9,120 bases of DNA, taken from positions 1 to 9,120 of the forward strand of contig CAYGWJ010000493.1 in NCBI GenBank assembly GCA_964353405.1. Reading direction: 5' to 3'. How positions within the stretch are numbered: the stretch's first letter is position 1; every line of letters starts with the position of its first letter. Of this stretch, positions 1-6,163 are shown in pieces. The position numbers and the translations under genes were made by a program. A model generated the notes under the pieces. The model did no database searches and was not told where the DNA came from. It worked only from the letters and a program-made list of their open reading frames with translations. The DNA comes from JBGLNJ01 sp964353405 (GTDB lineage Bacteria; Chloroflexota; Anaerolineae; Fen-1058).

Positions 1-112
1 GTTAGAAGACTTTTTCGCCAACCTGGATGAGTATCGAGACCAACTGGCCTCCCTGTTGACGACCAATTTCGAACTGGTGCCGGAGGGTTGGCAAGCGCCA
101 GCTTCGGCATGA
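1..112 (+). CDS. C-terminal end of an unidentified protein (5' truncated by window edge)
   Basis: An open frame starting at base 2 runs for 36 codons and ends with TGA at 110-112. The visible tail is rich in acidic and aromatic residues (begins LEDFFANLDEYRDQ, ends EGWQAPASA) and looks like an amphipathic helix followed by a short unstructured end. It ends 107 bp before the MFS transporter on the same strand and could be the preceding gene of the same transcription unit; small transcriptional regulators often sit beside such exporters, but nothing here shows a DNA-binding fold. Codon choice and amino acid composition look like real coding sequence. I do not recognise the family. Confidence 0.5.
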   Translation, partial: LEDFFANLDEYRDQLASLLTTNFELVPEGWQAPASA

Positions 113-138
113 GTGCACTCAACTGATTTCCGATCAGT
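111..138. promoter_or_regulatory. Palindrome plus small hairpin after the upstream stop codon
   Basis: Positions 111-120 read GAGTGCACTC, a perfect 10-bp palindrome overlapping the upstream TGA. It is followed by ACTGAT (122-127), a 5-base loop and ATCAGT (133-138). No T-run follows, so this is not a clear intrinsic terminator. It lies in the 107-bp leader of the MFS gene and could be an operator or a weak transcript end. The rest of the leader (139-203) shows no promoter I can defend. Confidence 0.25.
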
Positions 139-219
139 ATACACAGGTTGCTGCGGTCCTGGAGATTGATAGAAGCAACCCATGCTGCAATTTCGGCTTC
201 GACGAGGGGATAACGGCGA

Positions 220-1500
220 ATGTCCGATCAGAGTAAAGTGATGGACCCGAGTCCGGCGGCTGCGGCTCCCAGCCGGTCGGCTCAGATACGCCCGCTGGCG
301 AATCGGAATTTCCGGTTGCTGTGGATCGGCGAAAATGTCTCGCTGTTCGGCGACCAGTTCTATTTCATCGCGCTGCCCTGGCTGGTCTTTCAGATGAGTG
401 GCTCAATGCTGGCTTTTGGCGCCCTCTTGATGGTCGAAGGCATCCCACGCGCTGTGTTCATGTTGATTGGCGGCGTCGTGACCGACCGCTTCTTACCGCG
501 CACCGTCATGATCGTTTCCAACTTGCTGCGGCTCGGCATTACGGTTCTCCTCACGCTCGTCGTGGCTGGTCAGATGGTCCAACTCTGGATGCTGTACGTG
601 ATTGCGTTTGGCTTTGGTGTGGTTGACGCCTTTTTCCACCCGGCGTATCGGGCAATGATTCCCATTATCGTGAACCAAGATAACCTTCAAGCAAGCAATT
701 CGCTGATGCAGGCGGCTTCGCAGACGGTTCAGATCGTCGGTCCTGGTGTGGCGGGCATGGTCGTGCGCAGCGTGGGAATAGCGCTGTCGTTCGCGTTCGA
801 TGCGTCCACCTTCCTGTTCACGTCAATCTTGTTGTATATGATGCGCCCGATTGCGATCCCGCCCAAACCGATCGAGCCCGAAGCAACACCCAAACGCGCG
901 GGCATCCTGGCCGAGATCGGCGAGATGCTGATCTATATTCGGAGCGACAAGTTGCTGATGACGCTCATTCTGGTCGTGGCAGCCATAAACCTTCTGTTCG
1001 TTGGACCGCTCGTCGTCGGGTCGGCAGCGCTCAGCAAAATCCGCTTTGCTGAAGGATCTGCCGCTTATGGCGCTATGCTCTCAACCTTTAGCATTGGCGC
1101 GCTGATTGGGACTTTGACGGCGGGGGCGGTTCGCCTCAAGCAGGCCGGGACGATCAGCTTGCTGCTCGTCGCGGCGGAGGGGGTGTTCATGGTGGGCGTC
1201 GGCTATGCGCCGACCCTCAGCCTGGCTTGCGGGCTATGGTTACTGATCGGGCTCGGCGCTGGCTTTGGCAGTCTCAACTTTATCACCTTGACTCAGCAGC
1301 GCGTGGCCAAGGACCTGATGGGCCGCTTTATGAGTCTGATCGTGCTCACTGAAGTCGGGCTGGCACCGATCTCCAATGCGTTAGCCGGAGTATTGGCCGA
1401 CCTGAACGTGACGATGTTGTTTGTCGTGGCCGGGATGCTGCTGACGCTCACTGCGCTTCTGGCGGCCATGAACAGCAATTTGCGCCCAAGCGAGGCGTAA
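220..1500 (+). CDS. MFS transporter, MFS_3/EntS-like drug or siderophore efflux type
   Basis: This is a 426-residue inner-membrane protein of the major facilitator superfamily, most like the MFS_3 group (enterobactin exporter EntS and macrolide-efflux-like proteins) that uses the proton gradient to expel small molecules. About 26 polar residues precede the first membrane helix (the ALANRNFRLLW type of entry near residue 26). The loop 2-3 signature is present as GGVVTDRFLPR around residues 84-94, with D89 and R90. The family-typical segment FFHPAYRAMIP (about 138-148) and the IVGPGVAG motif (172-179) follow, and the C-terminal half repeats the six-helix pattern. The ATG at 220 is chosen because GAGGGGA lies at 204-210 with a 9-base spacer; the ATG at 241 has no such site. 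It is convergent with the - strand cluster and probably unrelated to its pathway. The substrate cannot be read from the sequence. Confidence 0.9.
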   Translation: MSDQSKVMDPSPAAAAPSRSAQIRPLANRNFRLLWIGENVSLFGDQFYFIALPWLVFQMSGSMLAFGALLMVEGIPRAVFMLIGGVVTDRFLPRTVMIVSNLLRLGITVLLTLVVAGQMVQLWMLYVIAFGFGVVDAFFHPAYRAMIPIIVNQDNLQASNSLMQAASQTVQIVGPGVAGMVVRSVGIALSFAFDASTFLFTSILLYMMRPIAIPPKPIEPEATPKRAGILAEIGEMLIYIRSDKLLMTLILVVAAINLLFVGPLVVGSAALSKIRFAEGSAAYGAMLSTFSIGALIGTLTAGAVRLKQAGTISLLLVAAEGVFMVGVGYAPTLSLACGLWLLIGLGAGFGSLNFITLTQQRVAKDLMGRFMSLIVLTEVGLAPISNALAGVLADLNVTMLFVVAGMLLTLTALLAAMNSNLRPSEA

Positions 1501-1512
1501 TCCCCACCAGAG

Positions 1513-1545
1513 CCGACACGAGTGGGTACACCGAGCAAGTGTCGG
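1513..1545. repeat. Weak inverted repeat after the MFS stop codon
   Basis: CCGACAC (1513-1519) and GTGTCGG (1539-1545) form 7-bp arms around a 19-base loop, beginning 13 bp after the MFS stop codon. The hairpin could help end the + strand transcript, but no T-tract follows and the loop is long, so a terminator call is not justified. Confidence 0.25.
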
Positions 1546-1550
1546 GGCCA

Positions 1551-1598
1551 CGTAAGGGCGTTCAAGGCACAGCCCCCTGCGGGTTGAACGCCCTTACG
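1551..1598. repeat. Inverted repeat with 15-bp perfect arms, overlapping the GNAT gene 3' end
   Basis: CGTAAGGGCGTTCAA (1551-1565) is perfectly repeated in inverse at 1584-1598 around an 18-base loop. It lies between the convergent MFS and GNAT genes and can fold on either strand's transcript, so it may act as a two-way 3'-end structure even though no T-tract follows on either side. Its GTAAGGGC end resembles the GTAGGGGC ends of the 35-bp repeat at 5106-5186, suggesting a related dispersed repeat family. The last 11 codons and the stop of the GNAT gene lie inside it. Confidence 0.85.
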
Positions 1599-2725
1599 TC
1601 ACCGACGGTTTTGCGATAAAAACGATAGCGTTTGTAGACCCTGGCGCCCATGTGGTGTGCCAGGCCCCCGGTATCTGGGTTGTCTTCGCCCGTCATTGAT
1701 AGATCAGCCCACTTGAAACCTTTGGCCACGGCGCGTTTCGCCATCTCGTCAAAGAGGAGAATGGCCACGCCGGTGTCCCAATATTCGGGTGGAACGACCA
1801 CACTCTTGATCGCGACGCACTCTGGCTTTTTATGCCGGTACCACAGCGCCCGCACATAGTCCCACGGGTACCGCAGGCCGTTAAGATGGATCAGGATTTC
1901 GTTGAAATTCGGAATGCCCGGAAACCAGCCGACCGTCCTTCCGTCCATTTCCGCAAATAGAATCAGTTCGGGATCCGCCAGGTCTTTAAGCGGCTGCACC
2001 AGACTTGCGATGGACTCGCGCGGGTAAGGGACGAAATTGGCCAGGTGTGCCAGGGCGCGATTTTCCAAATCCCAGATGCGGTCAATTTCACCTTCCACAT
2101 CCTCCATGTTCGCGCTGCGAATGATAATGTTTTTCCGCTTGCGAACGCGTTCGGCCAGCCGCGCCAGGCGTTGGAAGGTTGGAGCGTTCAGGTCAAGATC
2201 AATGGCGTACGCCAGGTTGTCGGCCTCCCGCTTTTGCATTCCAAAGCGTTCACAGAAATCCACGTAATAGGCAGGGTTGTGTCCACACAGGATGGGAGCT
2301 GGCCGGTCTCGCCCTTTGACCAGAATGCCGCGCGAGTCTTCCCGGTCAAGGTTGTAAGGGCCATAGATGGCAGATAGATGATGGGCACGCGCCCAGCCTT
2401 GTGCGTGGCGAAAGAGAGCCTCGGCCACAAAATAGTCGTCAATGCACTCGAAAAAACCGAACATGCACTCGCCGTGACCGCGGGCGCGCGTCTCGGCCGT
2501 GTCCTCGGCACAGCAGATCGTTCCGGCGCCTCGCCCATCCTTCCACGCGATGAAAAACTCGGCGTAGCCATTCTTGAAGAACAGCCCGCATTTTGGGTCA
2601 ACAACCTTTTCACGGTCGGACAGGATGGGCGGCACCCAAAGTGGGTCATTTTTATAGATCTGCCAGGGAAAAGTGAGGAACAGGCGCTGTTCACGGCTTG
2701 TTCGGACCGGCTGCACTTTTATCAC
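1562..2725 (-). CDS. Large GNAT-like N-acetyltransferase superfamily protein
   Basis: This 387-residue protein resembles a family of about 380 residues usually annotated as GNAT-like N-acetyltransferases of unknown substrate. The N-terminal region carries the pattern FPWQIYKNDPLWVPP (19-33), then a GFFE segment (90-93), a GPYNLDREDSRGILVKG block (122-138) and NPAYYVDFCERFGM (150-163). The second half (roughly 200-370) is a further GNAT-like half with a turn at VVPPEYWDTGVA (about 300-311). Translation starts at a GTG (2723-2725); an AGGGA site at 2731-2735 lies 5 bases upstream and overlaps the stop of the transporter gene, so the two are probably translationally coupled. It is the last gene of the cluster. 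The residues from V377 to the end are encoded by an inverted repeat and are not family sequence. The substrate is unknown, and the acyltransferase role is inferred from the fold only. Confidence 0.8.
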   Translation of the reverse strand: MIKVQPVRTSREQRLFLTFPWQIYKNDPLWVPPILSDREKVVDPKCGLFFKNGYAEFFIAWKDGRGAGTICCAEDTAETRARGHGECMFGFFECIDDYFVAEALFRHAQGWARAHHLSAIYGPYNLDREDSRGILVKGRDRPAPILCGHNPAYYVDFCERFGMQKREADNLAYAIDLDLNAPTFQRLARLAERVRKRKNIIIRSANMEDVEGEIDRIWDLENRALAHLANFVPYPRESIASLVQPLKDLADPELILFAEMDGRTVGWFPGIPNFNEILIHLNGLRYPWDYVRALWYRHKKPECVAIKSVVVPPEYWDTGVAILLFDEMAKRAVAKGFKWADLSMTGEDNPDTGGLAHHMGARVYKRYRFYRKTVGDVRAFNPQGAVP

Positions 2726-2730
2726 AGAAA

Positions 2731-2736
2731 TCCCTA
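2731..2736 (-). promoter_or_regulatory. Ribosome binding site overlapping the transporter stop codon
   Basis: Read on the - strand the bases are TAGGGA: the TAG is the stop of the GPH transporter and AGGGA is the ribosome binding site of the GNAT gene, with 5 bases to its GTG. This supports the GTG start and translational coupling of the two genes. Confidence 0.6.
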
Positions 2737-4098
2737 CTCTGGGCCGGCCGCCCCGGATTTGCGGCGAGCTTGCAGCTTGCGAGCGATCTCGCTATAGTTT
2801 TCACGCCCCAGTGGATAAAGTGCGGCAAACAGAATCCCCATTCCCAGCAGGATGGCCGGGATGGGACCAGCGATAATGCGAATGCCGGCCACGGCCGTGG
2901 CCGGCTGGGTGGCGCTGTTGGGGATATAACCTGAATAATTCAAGACGAGCAGGGCCAGCGGCAGTGCAACGGAAACAGCGATCTTTTGTGCCAGCGTGAT
3001 CAGGCTGTAAAACATGCCCTCGTGGCGTTCGCCCGTTTGCCATTCGCCATACTCGATCGCATCCGGGATGATGGACCAGGGCAGGACGTGCGCCGCCGCC
3101 ACACCGATCCCAGCCAGCACACACAGAACCAGGAGCAGCGTCAGGCTGGTCGCCGGGCTGAGGGAAGCCAGAAAGAGCAGAACCCCCATCAGGAAGGCGA
3201 TCCCGGCAATGTACGCCAGGCGTTTGTTCCAGCGACGCGAGATTTTTTCCCAAAGCGGCAGCGCCAGCATCGCGACCACAAAGATGGTCGCCATGATCAG
3301 ATCGCTTTGTGCTTCGCGCTGCACAACATATTTAACATAGTATAACAGAATCAATTGGATGATGCTGATGGTCACCCAGGTGAACAGGAAAATAACCAGA
3401 CCAAAGACAAAGGGACGATTCTGCCACGCCGCTTTGACCGCCTGCCGCACGCTGGTCGGCTCCTGATGCATGAATTCCTCCCGCTCGCGCGTGCCGAAAA
3501 AGACCAGCCATAACGGAATGGCCGAGATAAGCCCAAAGGTCGCTCCCATAATAAGAACCCGCCCGGCGTGAGACGGGTTGAATCCGCCCACGATCAAAAG
3601 TGGCACGGTGAACGCCACCAGGCTGCCCAGGATGGAAAAGAACATCCGGGTGGTGGTCAGTTCCGTGCGTTCATCGTAATCGGAGGTCAATTCGGGCGTC
3701 AGGGCGAAATAGGGCATGTAGACAAAGGTCGCCACCGTATCGTAAAGAGCATACATCAACGCATAATAGACCGCCAGCGCGGCCTGGCTGGTGAAGGGTG
3801 GCCTCCACCACATCACGGCAAAGACCAGGACAAAGGGCAGCGCACCAAACAGCAGGAACGGGCGGCGGCGTCCCCAGCGAGTGCGCGTCCGGTCGGAAAT
3901 GTAGCCGACGATTGGGTCATTGATATAGTCCCATGTGCCGCCGACAAAAATAGCCAACGCGGCAATGGCAGGAGAAACGCCGACCACATCCGTCAAATAA
4001 ATGGCAAAGTAGGCGCCAATGATGGTTGATGTAAGGCTAAAGCCGAGGTCGCCTGAGCCATACGTCCATCTTTCGCGGCGGGTGAGCTTGTCCGTCAT
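2734..4098 (-). CDS. GPH-family sugar:cation symporter (MelB-like, MFS_2)
   Basis: This is a 454-residue, roughly 12-helix inner-membrane transporter of the glycoside-pentoside-hexuronide:cation symporter family. The helix II/loop signature GTWDYINDPIVGYISDRTR (54-72) is intact, with D57, N60 and D61 at the places of the cation-site residues of melibiose permease, followed by the basic WGRRRP stretch (75-80). The second family signature, PDAIEYGEWQTGERHEG (345-361) followed by YS (364-365) and a helix XI lysine (K372), is also intact. At the position of MelB helix IV Asp124 the sequence has Tyr (before MPYFAL), so only two acidic cation residues are obvious. The ATG at 4098 is preceded by GGAGAAGG (4109-4116). 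It lies 46 bp after the ribokinase stop and 8 bp before the GNAT start, so it is the likely uptake system for the cluster's substrate. A pentoside or nucleoside substrate is inferred from context. Confidence 0.9.
   Translation of the reverse strand: MTDKLTRRERWTYGSGDLGFSLTSTIIGAYFAIYLTDVVGVSPAIAALAIFVGGTWDYINDPIVGYISDRTRTRWGRRRPFLLFGALPFVLVFAVMWWRPPFTSQAALAVYYALMYALYDTVATFVYMPYFALTPELTSDYDERTELTTTRMFFSILGSLVAFTVPLLIVGGFNPSHAGRVLIMGATFGLISAIPLWLVFFGTREREEFMHQEPTSVRQAVKAAWQNRPFVFGLVIFLFTWVTISIIQLILLYYVKYVVQREAQSDLIMATIFVVAMLALPLWEKISRRWNKRLAYIAGIAFLMGVLLFLASLSPATSLTLLLVLCVLAGIGVAAAHVLPWSIIPDAIEYGEWQTGERHEGMFYSLITLAQKIAVSVALPLALLVLNYSGYIPNSATQPATAVAGIRIIAGPIPAILLGMGILFAALYPLGRENYSEIARKLQARRKSGAAGPE
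2884..2905. repeat. 22-bp perfect palindrome inside the transporter gene
   Basis: The 11-base half GCCGGCCACGG is followed directly by its reverse complement with no spacer, giving a 22-bp perfect palindrome. It lies in codons for the loop before the last membrane helix of the GPH transporter (QPATAVAG). It may be chance in GC-rich DNA with Ala/Gly codons, a hairpin in the mRNA, or a protein-binding site. Confidence 0.6.
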
Positions 4099-4144
4099 GG
4101 CAATGCATCCTTCTCCAGAGCCGGGTTGAGGCCGTCTTTCTTTT

Positions 4145-5074
4145 TCACGCTCCTCCTTGCTCGACGAGGAACGCCTCCACTTCCGCGCGGGTGGGCATAG
4201 AAGGCTGTGCGCCCACGCGCGTCACCGAAATCGCCGCTGCCGCCGAGGCGAAGCGCATCGCAGCGGCAGGCGATTGACTCTCGGCCAGCGCCACGCCGAA
4301 GGCGCCGACAAACGCGTCGCCGGCTGCGGTGGTATCAACGGCCTTTACGCGGAAAGCCGGGACGCGTGTCGCACCGTCTGTGTTGACCAGCAGCGCACCC
4401 CGAGCGCCCAGCGTCAGAATGACCCCACCAACGCCTTGCTTGAGCAACTTGACAGCAGCACGCTTGCAACTGCGCGAATCTCGCACTTCAATACCTGTGA
4501 GCAGTGTCGCCTCACTTTCATTTGGGATGAGATAGTCTACCAGAGCGAGCATATCGGCGTCGAGCTGTCTAGCAGGAGCCGGGTTGAGGATGACGCGCAC
4601 GCCACATTTGCGTGCCAGACTGGCGGCGCGGGCGACGACAGGCAGCGGGCTTTCCAGTTGCAACAATATCGCAGCGGCTCCCTGCAAGGCCGATGCCGCT
4701 GCCTCCACGTCTTGTTCAGTCAGGCTCATGTTGGCGCCAGAGGCCACCACGATGGTGTTTTGTCCTCTGGCATCCACGACGATGAGCGCCACACCGCTGG
4801 ACGCGGCCGGATCTTGCTTGACATGAGTCGTGTTCACGCCGACCCCGCGCAGGTTTGCCAGCAAGTCGTTGCCGAACCCATCAGCCCCTACGCGGCCAAC
4901 CATCTCGACCCTCGCCCCAAGCCGGGCCGCAGCCACGGCCTGGTTCGCCCCTTTGCCTCCGGGGATGGTGCGAAACTCACCGCCGATGATTGTTTCGCCT
5001 GGCCTGGGATGACGTGGCGAACGAACGACCAAATCCATGTTCAAGCTGCCGACGACGACGATATGTCCACTCAT
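4145..5074 (-). CDS. rbsK: Ribokinase (PfkB family)
   Basis: This 309-residue cytoplasmic enzyme phosphorylates D-ribose at O5 with ATP, giving ribose 5-phosphate. The order of motifs is that of RbsK: substrate-contact GSLNMD (9-14), PfkB signature 1 as GGKGANQA (39-46), glutamate E141 in QLESP, NPAPA (164-168), NESE (185-188, the metal/phosphate NxxE motif), the TLGARGA nucleotide-binding turn (221-227), and signature 2 DTTAAGDAFVGAF (247-259) with the anion hole and catalytic base D253. The tail VGAQPSMP (287-294) is also typical of ribokinases. Length matches E. coli RbsK. The ATG at 5074 follows AGAGGA (5080-5085). It sits directly downstream of the nucleoside hydrolase, which would release ribose, so the pairing is functionally consistent. 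Deoxyribokinase or another pentokinase activity cannot be excluded. Confidence 0.92.
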   Translation of the reverse strand: MSGHIVVVGSLNMDLVVRSPRHPRPGETIIGGEFRTIPGGKGANQAVAAARLGARVEMVGRVGADGFGNDLLANLRGVGVNTTHVKQDPAASSGVALIVVDARGQNTIVVASGANMSLTEQDVEAAASALQGAAAILLQLESPLPVVARAASLARKCGVRVILNPAPARQLDADMLALVDYLIPNESEATLLTGIEVRDSRSCKRAAVKLLKQGVGGVILTLGARGALLVNTDGATRVPAFRVKAVDTTAAGDAFVGAFGVALAESQSPAAAMRFASAAAAISVTRVGAQPSMPTRAEVEAFLVEQGGA

Positions 5075-5105
5075 GCTTTTCCTCTACCTTGCTGCAAAAC
5101 ATCTC

Positions 5106-5186
5106 CCCCTACCCGACCATCGGGCAAACACGCAGGTTTGCCCCTACCCGACCGTCGGGCGAACACGCAGGTTTGCCCCTACCCGG
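5106..5186. repeat. 35-bp tandem repeat (2.3 copies) with nested hairpins
   Basis: Two full units (5106-5140 and 5141-5175) differ at two positions and are followed by a partial third unit (5176-5186). Each unit opens with CCCCTACCCG and ends with GCAGGTTTG. Two hairpins recur: CCCGA-(3 bases)-TCGGG within a unit, and GGGCAAAC-ACGCAG-GTTTGCCC spanning the unit junction. In the second unit one stem base is changed, leaving a G-U pair in + strand RNA. The array fills most of the 104-bp gap between the ribokinase start and the nucleoside hydrolase stop. The stop codon of the hydrolase (5179-5181) is inside the partial third unit. Confidence 0.9.
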
Positions 5187-6102
5187 CCAATGCCTCTTCC
5201 AACAAATGCATGAATCGCTCGCGATCAATGCCCACGCCCACATCTACATTCGCGGGCTTTTTGTGGTAGCCGGAAATATCGGCGACGGTTCGACCGCGCG
5301 TATGCGTGCCGGTCAATTCAATGTCCACGTGCATCGGCCTGGTTTCGATGACGGACAGGTCCATTGCGCCGACGGCAGCGCAAGCATCATACACTTGCCC
5401 GGCCTGCCAGCCCCGGTGATCCATAAACCACTGGACTTCTTGTGCAATCAAATCGGCGGCGATGCGCGCCTGCGGCGTGCCGAGCGCGCGGATGCGGGCC
5501 GCATCGTCCAGCGTGATCAGCGACTGACCCGTCACTTCCAATCCAATCATAGTGATGGGAATGCCCGCGCTGTAGACAATGTGCGCGGCCTCCGGGTCGG
5601 CCAGGATGTTGAACTCGGCGGAAGGCGTTGTGTTACCCTCGATATACGCGCCGCCCATGGTGACCATGCGCGGGATGCGCCGGGCAATGCGCGGCTCTAG
5701 ACGCAACGCCAACGCAATATTGGTCAGCGGGGCGGTGGGAACAAGGATCGTTTCCGGCCCGGCCTCGCTCATGTAATACTCGACGAGGAACTGTGCGGCG
5801 CGCATGGACTGCGGCCTGATCGTCGGTGGGGCAAGGCGCAATCGCCGCTCTTGCGTCGGGTCGAGCGGCGGCACGTTCTGCGCGCCGATGAGAGGCTGCT
5901 CCGCTCCGGCATACACCGGCACATGCGCCAACGCGCCGTGCTCCACCACCTTGAGCGAATTTTCGAGCGTGACCTCAAGCGGCGCATTGCCCGCCACGGC
6001 GGTCACGGCTACTAGCTCGGTCAACGGGCTGTGCCCGGCGGCCAGAATCGCGACAGCATCGTCGCCGCCCGTATCCACATCGCAGATCACTTTATGAGGC
6101 AT
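5179..6102 (-). CDS. Inosine-uridine preferring nucleoside hydrolase family (IUNH), variant active site
   Basis: Members cleave the N-glycosidic bond of ribonucleosides to give a free base and ribose. With the chosen start the protein has 307 residues, the usual family length. The calcium-site motif is DVDTGGDD at residues 8-15 (family consensus DxDPGxDD), GN follows at 38-39, then PTAPLTNIA (122-130), and the AEFNILADPEAA block (162-173). The last metal/catalytic motif, normally HDP, reads VYDACAAV (237-244): the aspartate (D239) is kept but the histidine is Tyr (Y238). PANVDV near the C-terminus is also typical. An in-frame GTG at 6153 would add 17 residues, but the ATG at 6102 has GGAG at 6110-6113 with a 7-base spacer and fits the family N-terminus. 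It sits between two PfkB kinases. The substrate is uncertain because of the His change. Confidence 0.88.
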   Translation of the reverse strand: MPHKVICDVDTGGDDAVAILAAGHSPLTELVAVTAVAGNAPLEVTLENSLKVVEHGALAHVPVYAGAEQPLIGAQNVPPLDPTQERRLRLAPPTIRPQSMRAAQFLVEYYMSEAGPETILVPTAPLTNIALALRLEPRIARRIPRMVTMGGAYIEGNTTPSAEFNILADPEAAHIVYSAGIPITMIGLEVTGQSLITLDDAARIRALGTPQARIAADLIAQEVQWFMDHRGWQAGQVYDACAAVGAMDLSVIETRPMHVDIELTGTHTRGRTVADISGYHKKPANVDVGVGIDRERFMHLLEEALAG

Positions 6103-6109
6103 TCGGTTA

Positions 6110-6113
6110 CTCC
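6110..6113 (-). promoter_or_regulatory. Ribosome binding site fixing the nucleoside hydrolase start
   Basis: GGAG on the - strand, 7 bases before the ATG at 6100-6102. No comparable site precedes the upstream in-frame GTG at 6153, so the shorter protein is preferred. Confidence 0.6.
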
Positions 6114-6120
6114 GTATTGA

Positions 6121-6148
6121 GACCTGCGCGAGTGTGTTCATGCAGGTC
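6121..6148. repeat. Small inverted repeat between the PfkB kinase and the nucleoside hydrolase
   Basis: GACCTGC (6121-6127) and GCAGGTC (6142-6148) form a 7-bp stem with a 14-base loop in the 61-bp gap upstream of the nucleoside hydrolase. There is no T-tract. It could be an operator, an mRNA processing site or chance. Confidence 0.3.
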
Positions 6149-6163
6149 GCCACACATGGCGTT

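Noticed and set aside
113..219. Riboswitch or defined promoter before the MFS gene
   Set aside because: Only a small palindrome and hairpin are visible; no conserved aptamer features and no convincing -35/-10 pair with proper spacing.
1551..1598. Intrinsic (Rho-independent) terminator
   Set aside because: The stem is strong but neither side is followed by a T-run, so it is recorded as a repeat that may still influence 3' ends.
2188..2694. - strand open frame of 168 codons in another frame of the GNAT gene
   Set aside because: Fully inside the GNAT coding region; Ser/Arg-rich shadow without family features.
5106..5186. Possible CRISPR array
   Set aside because: The 35-bp units are directly adjacent with no spacers and there are only 2.3 copies, so this is a tandem repeat.
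4157..5269. Long + strand open frame of 370 codons opposite rbsK
   Set aside because: It mirrors the GC-rich ribokinase gene, has His/Arg/Cys-rich composition with no domain, runs through the tandem repeat, and rbsK is certain.
6103..6153. 17-residue N-terminal extension of the nucleoside hydrolase from a GTG
   Set aside because: No ribosome binding site before the GTG, the extension does not look like family sequence, and GGAG fits the ATG at 6102.
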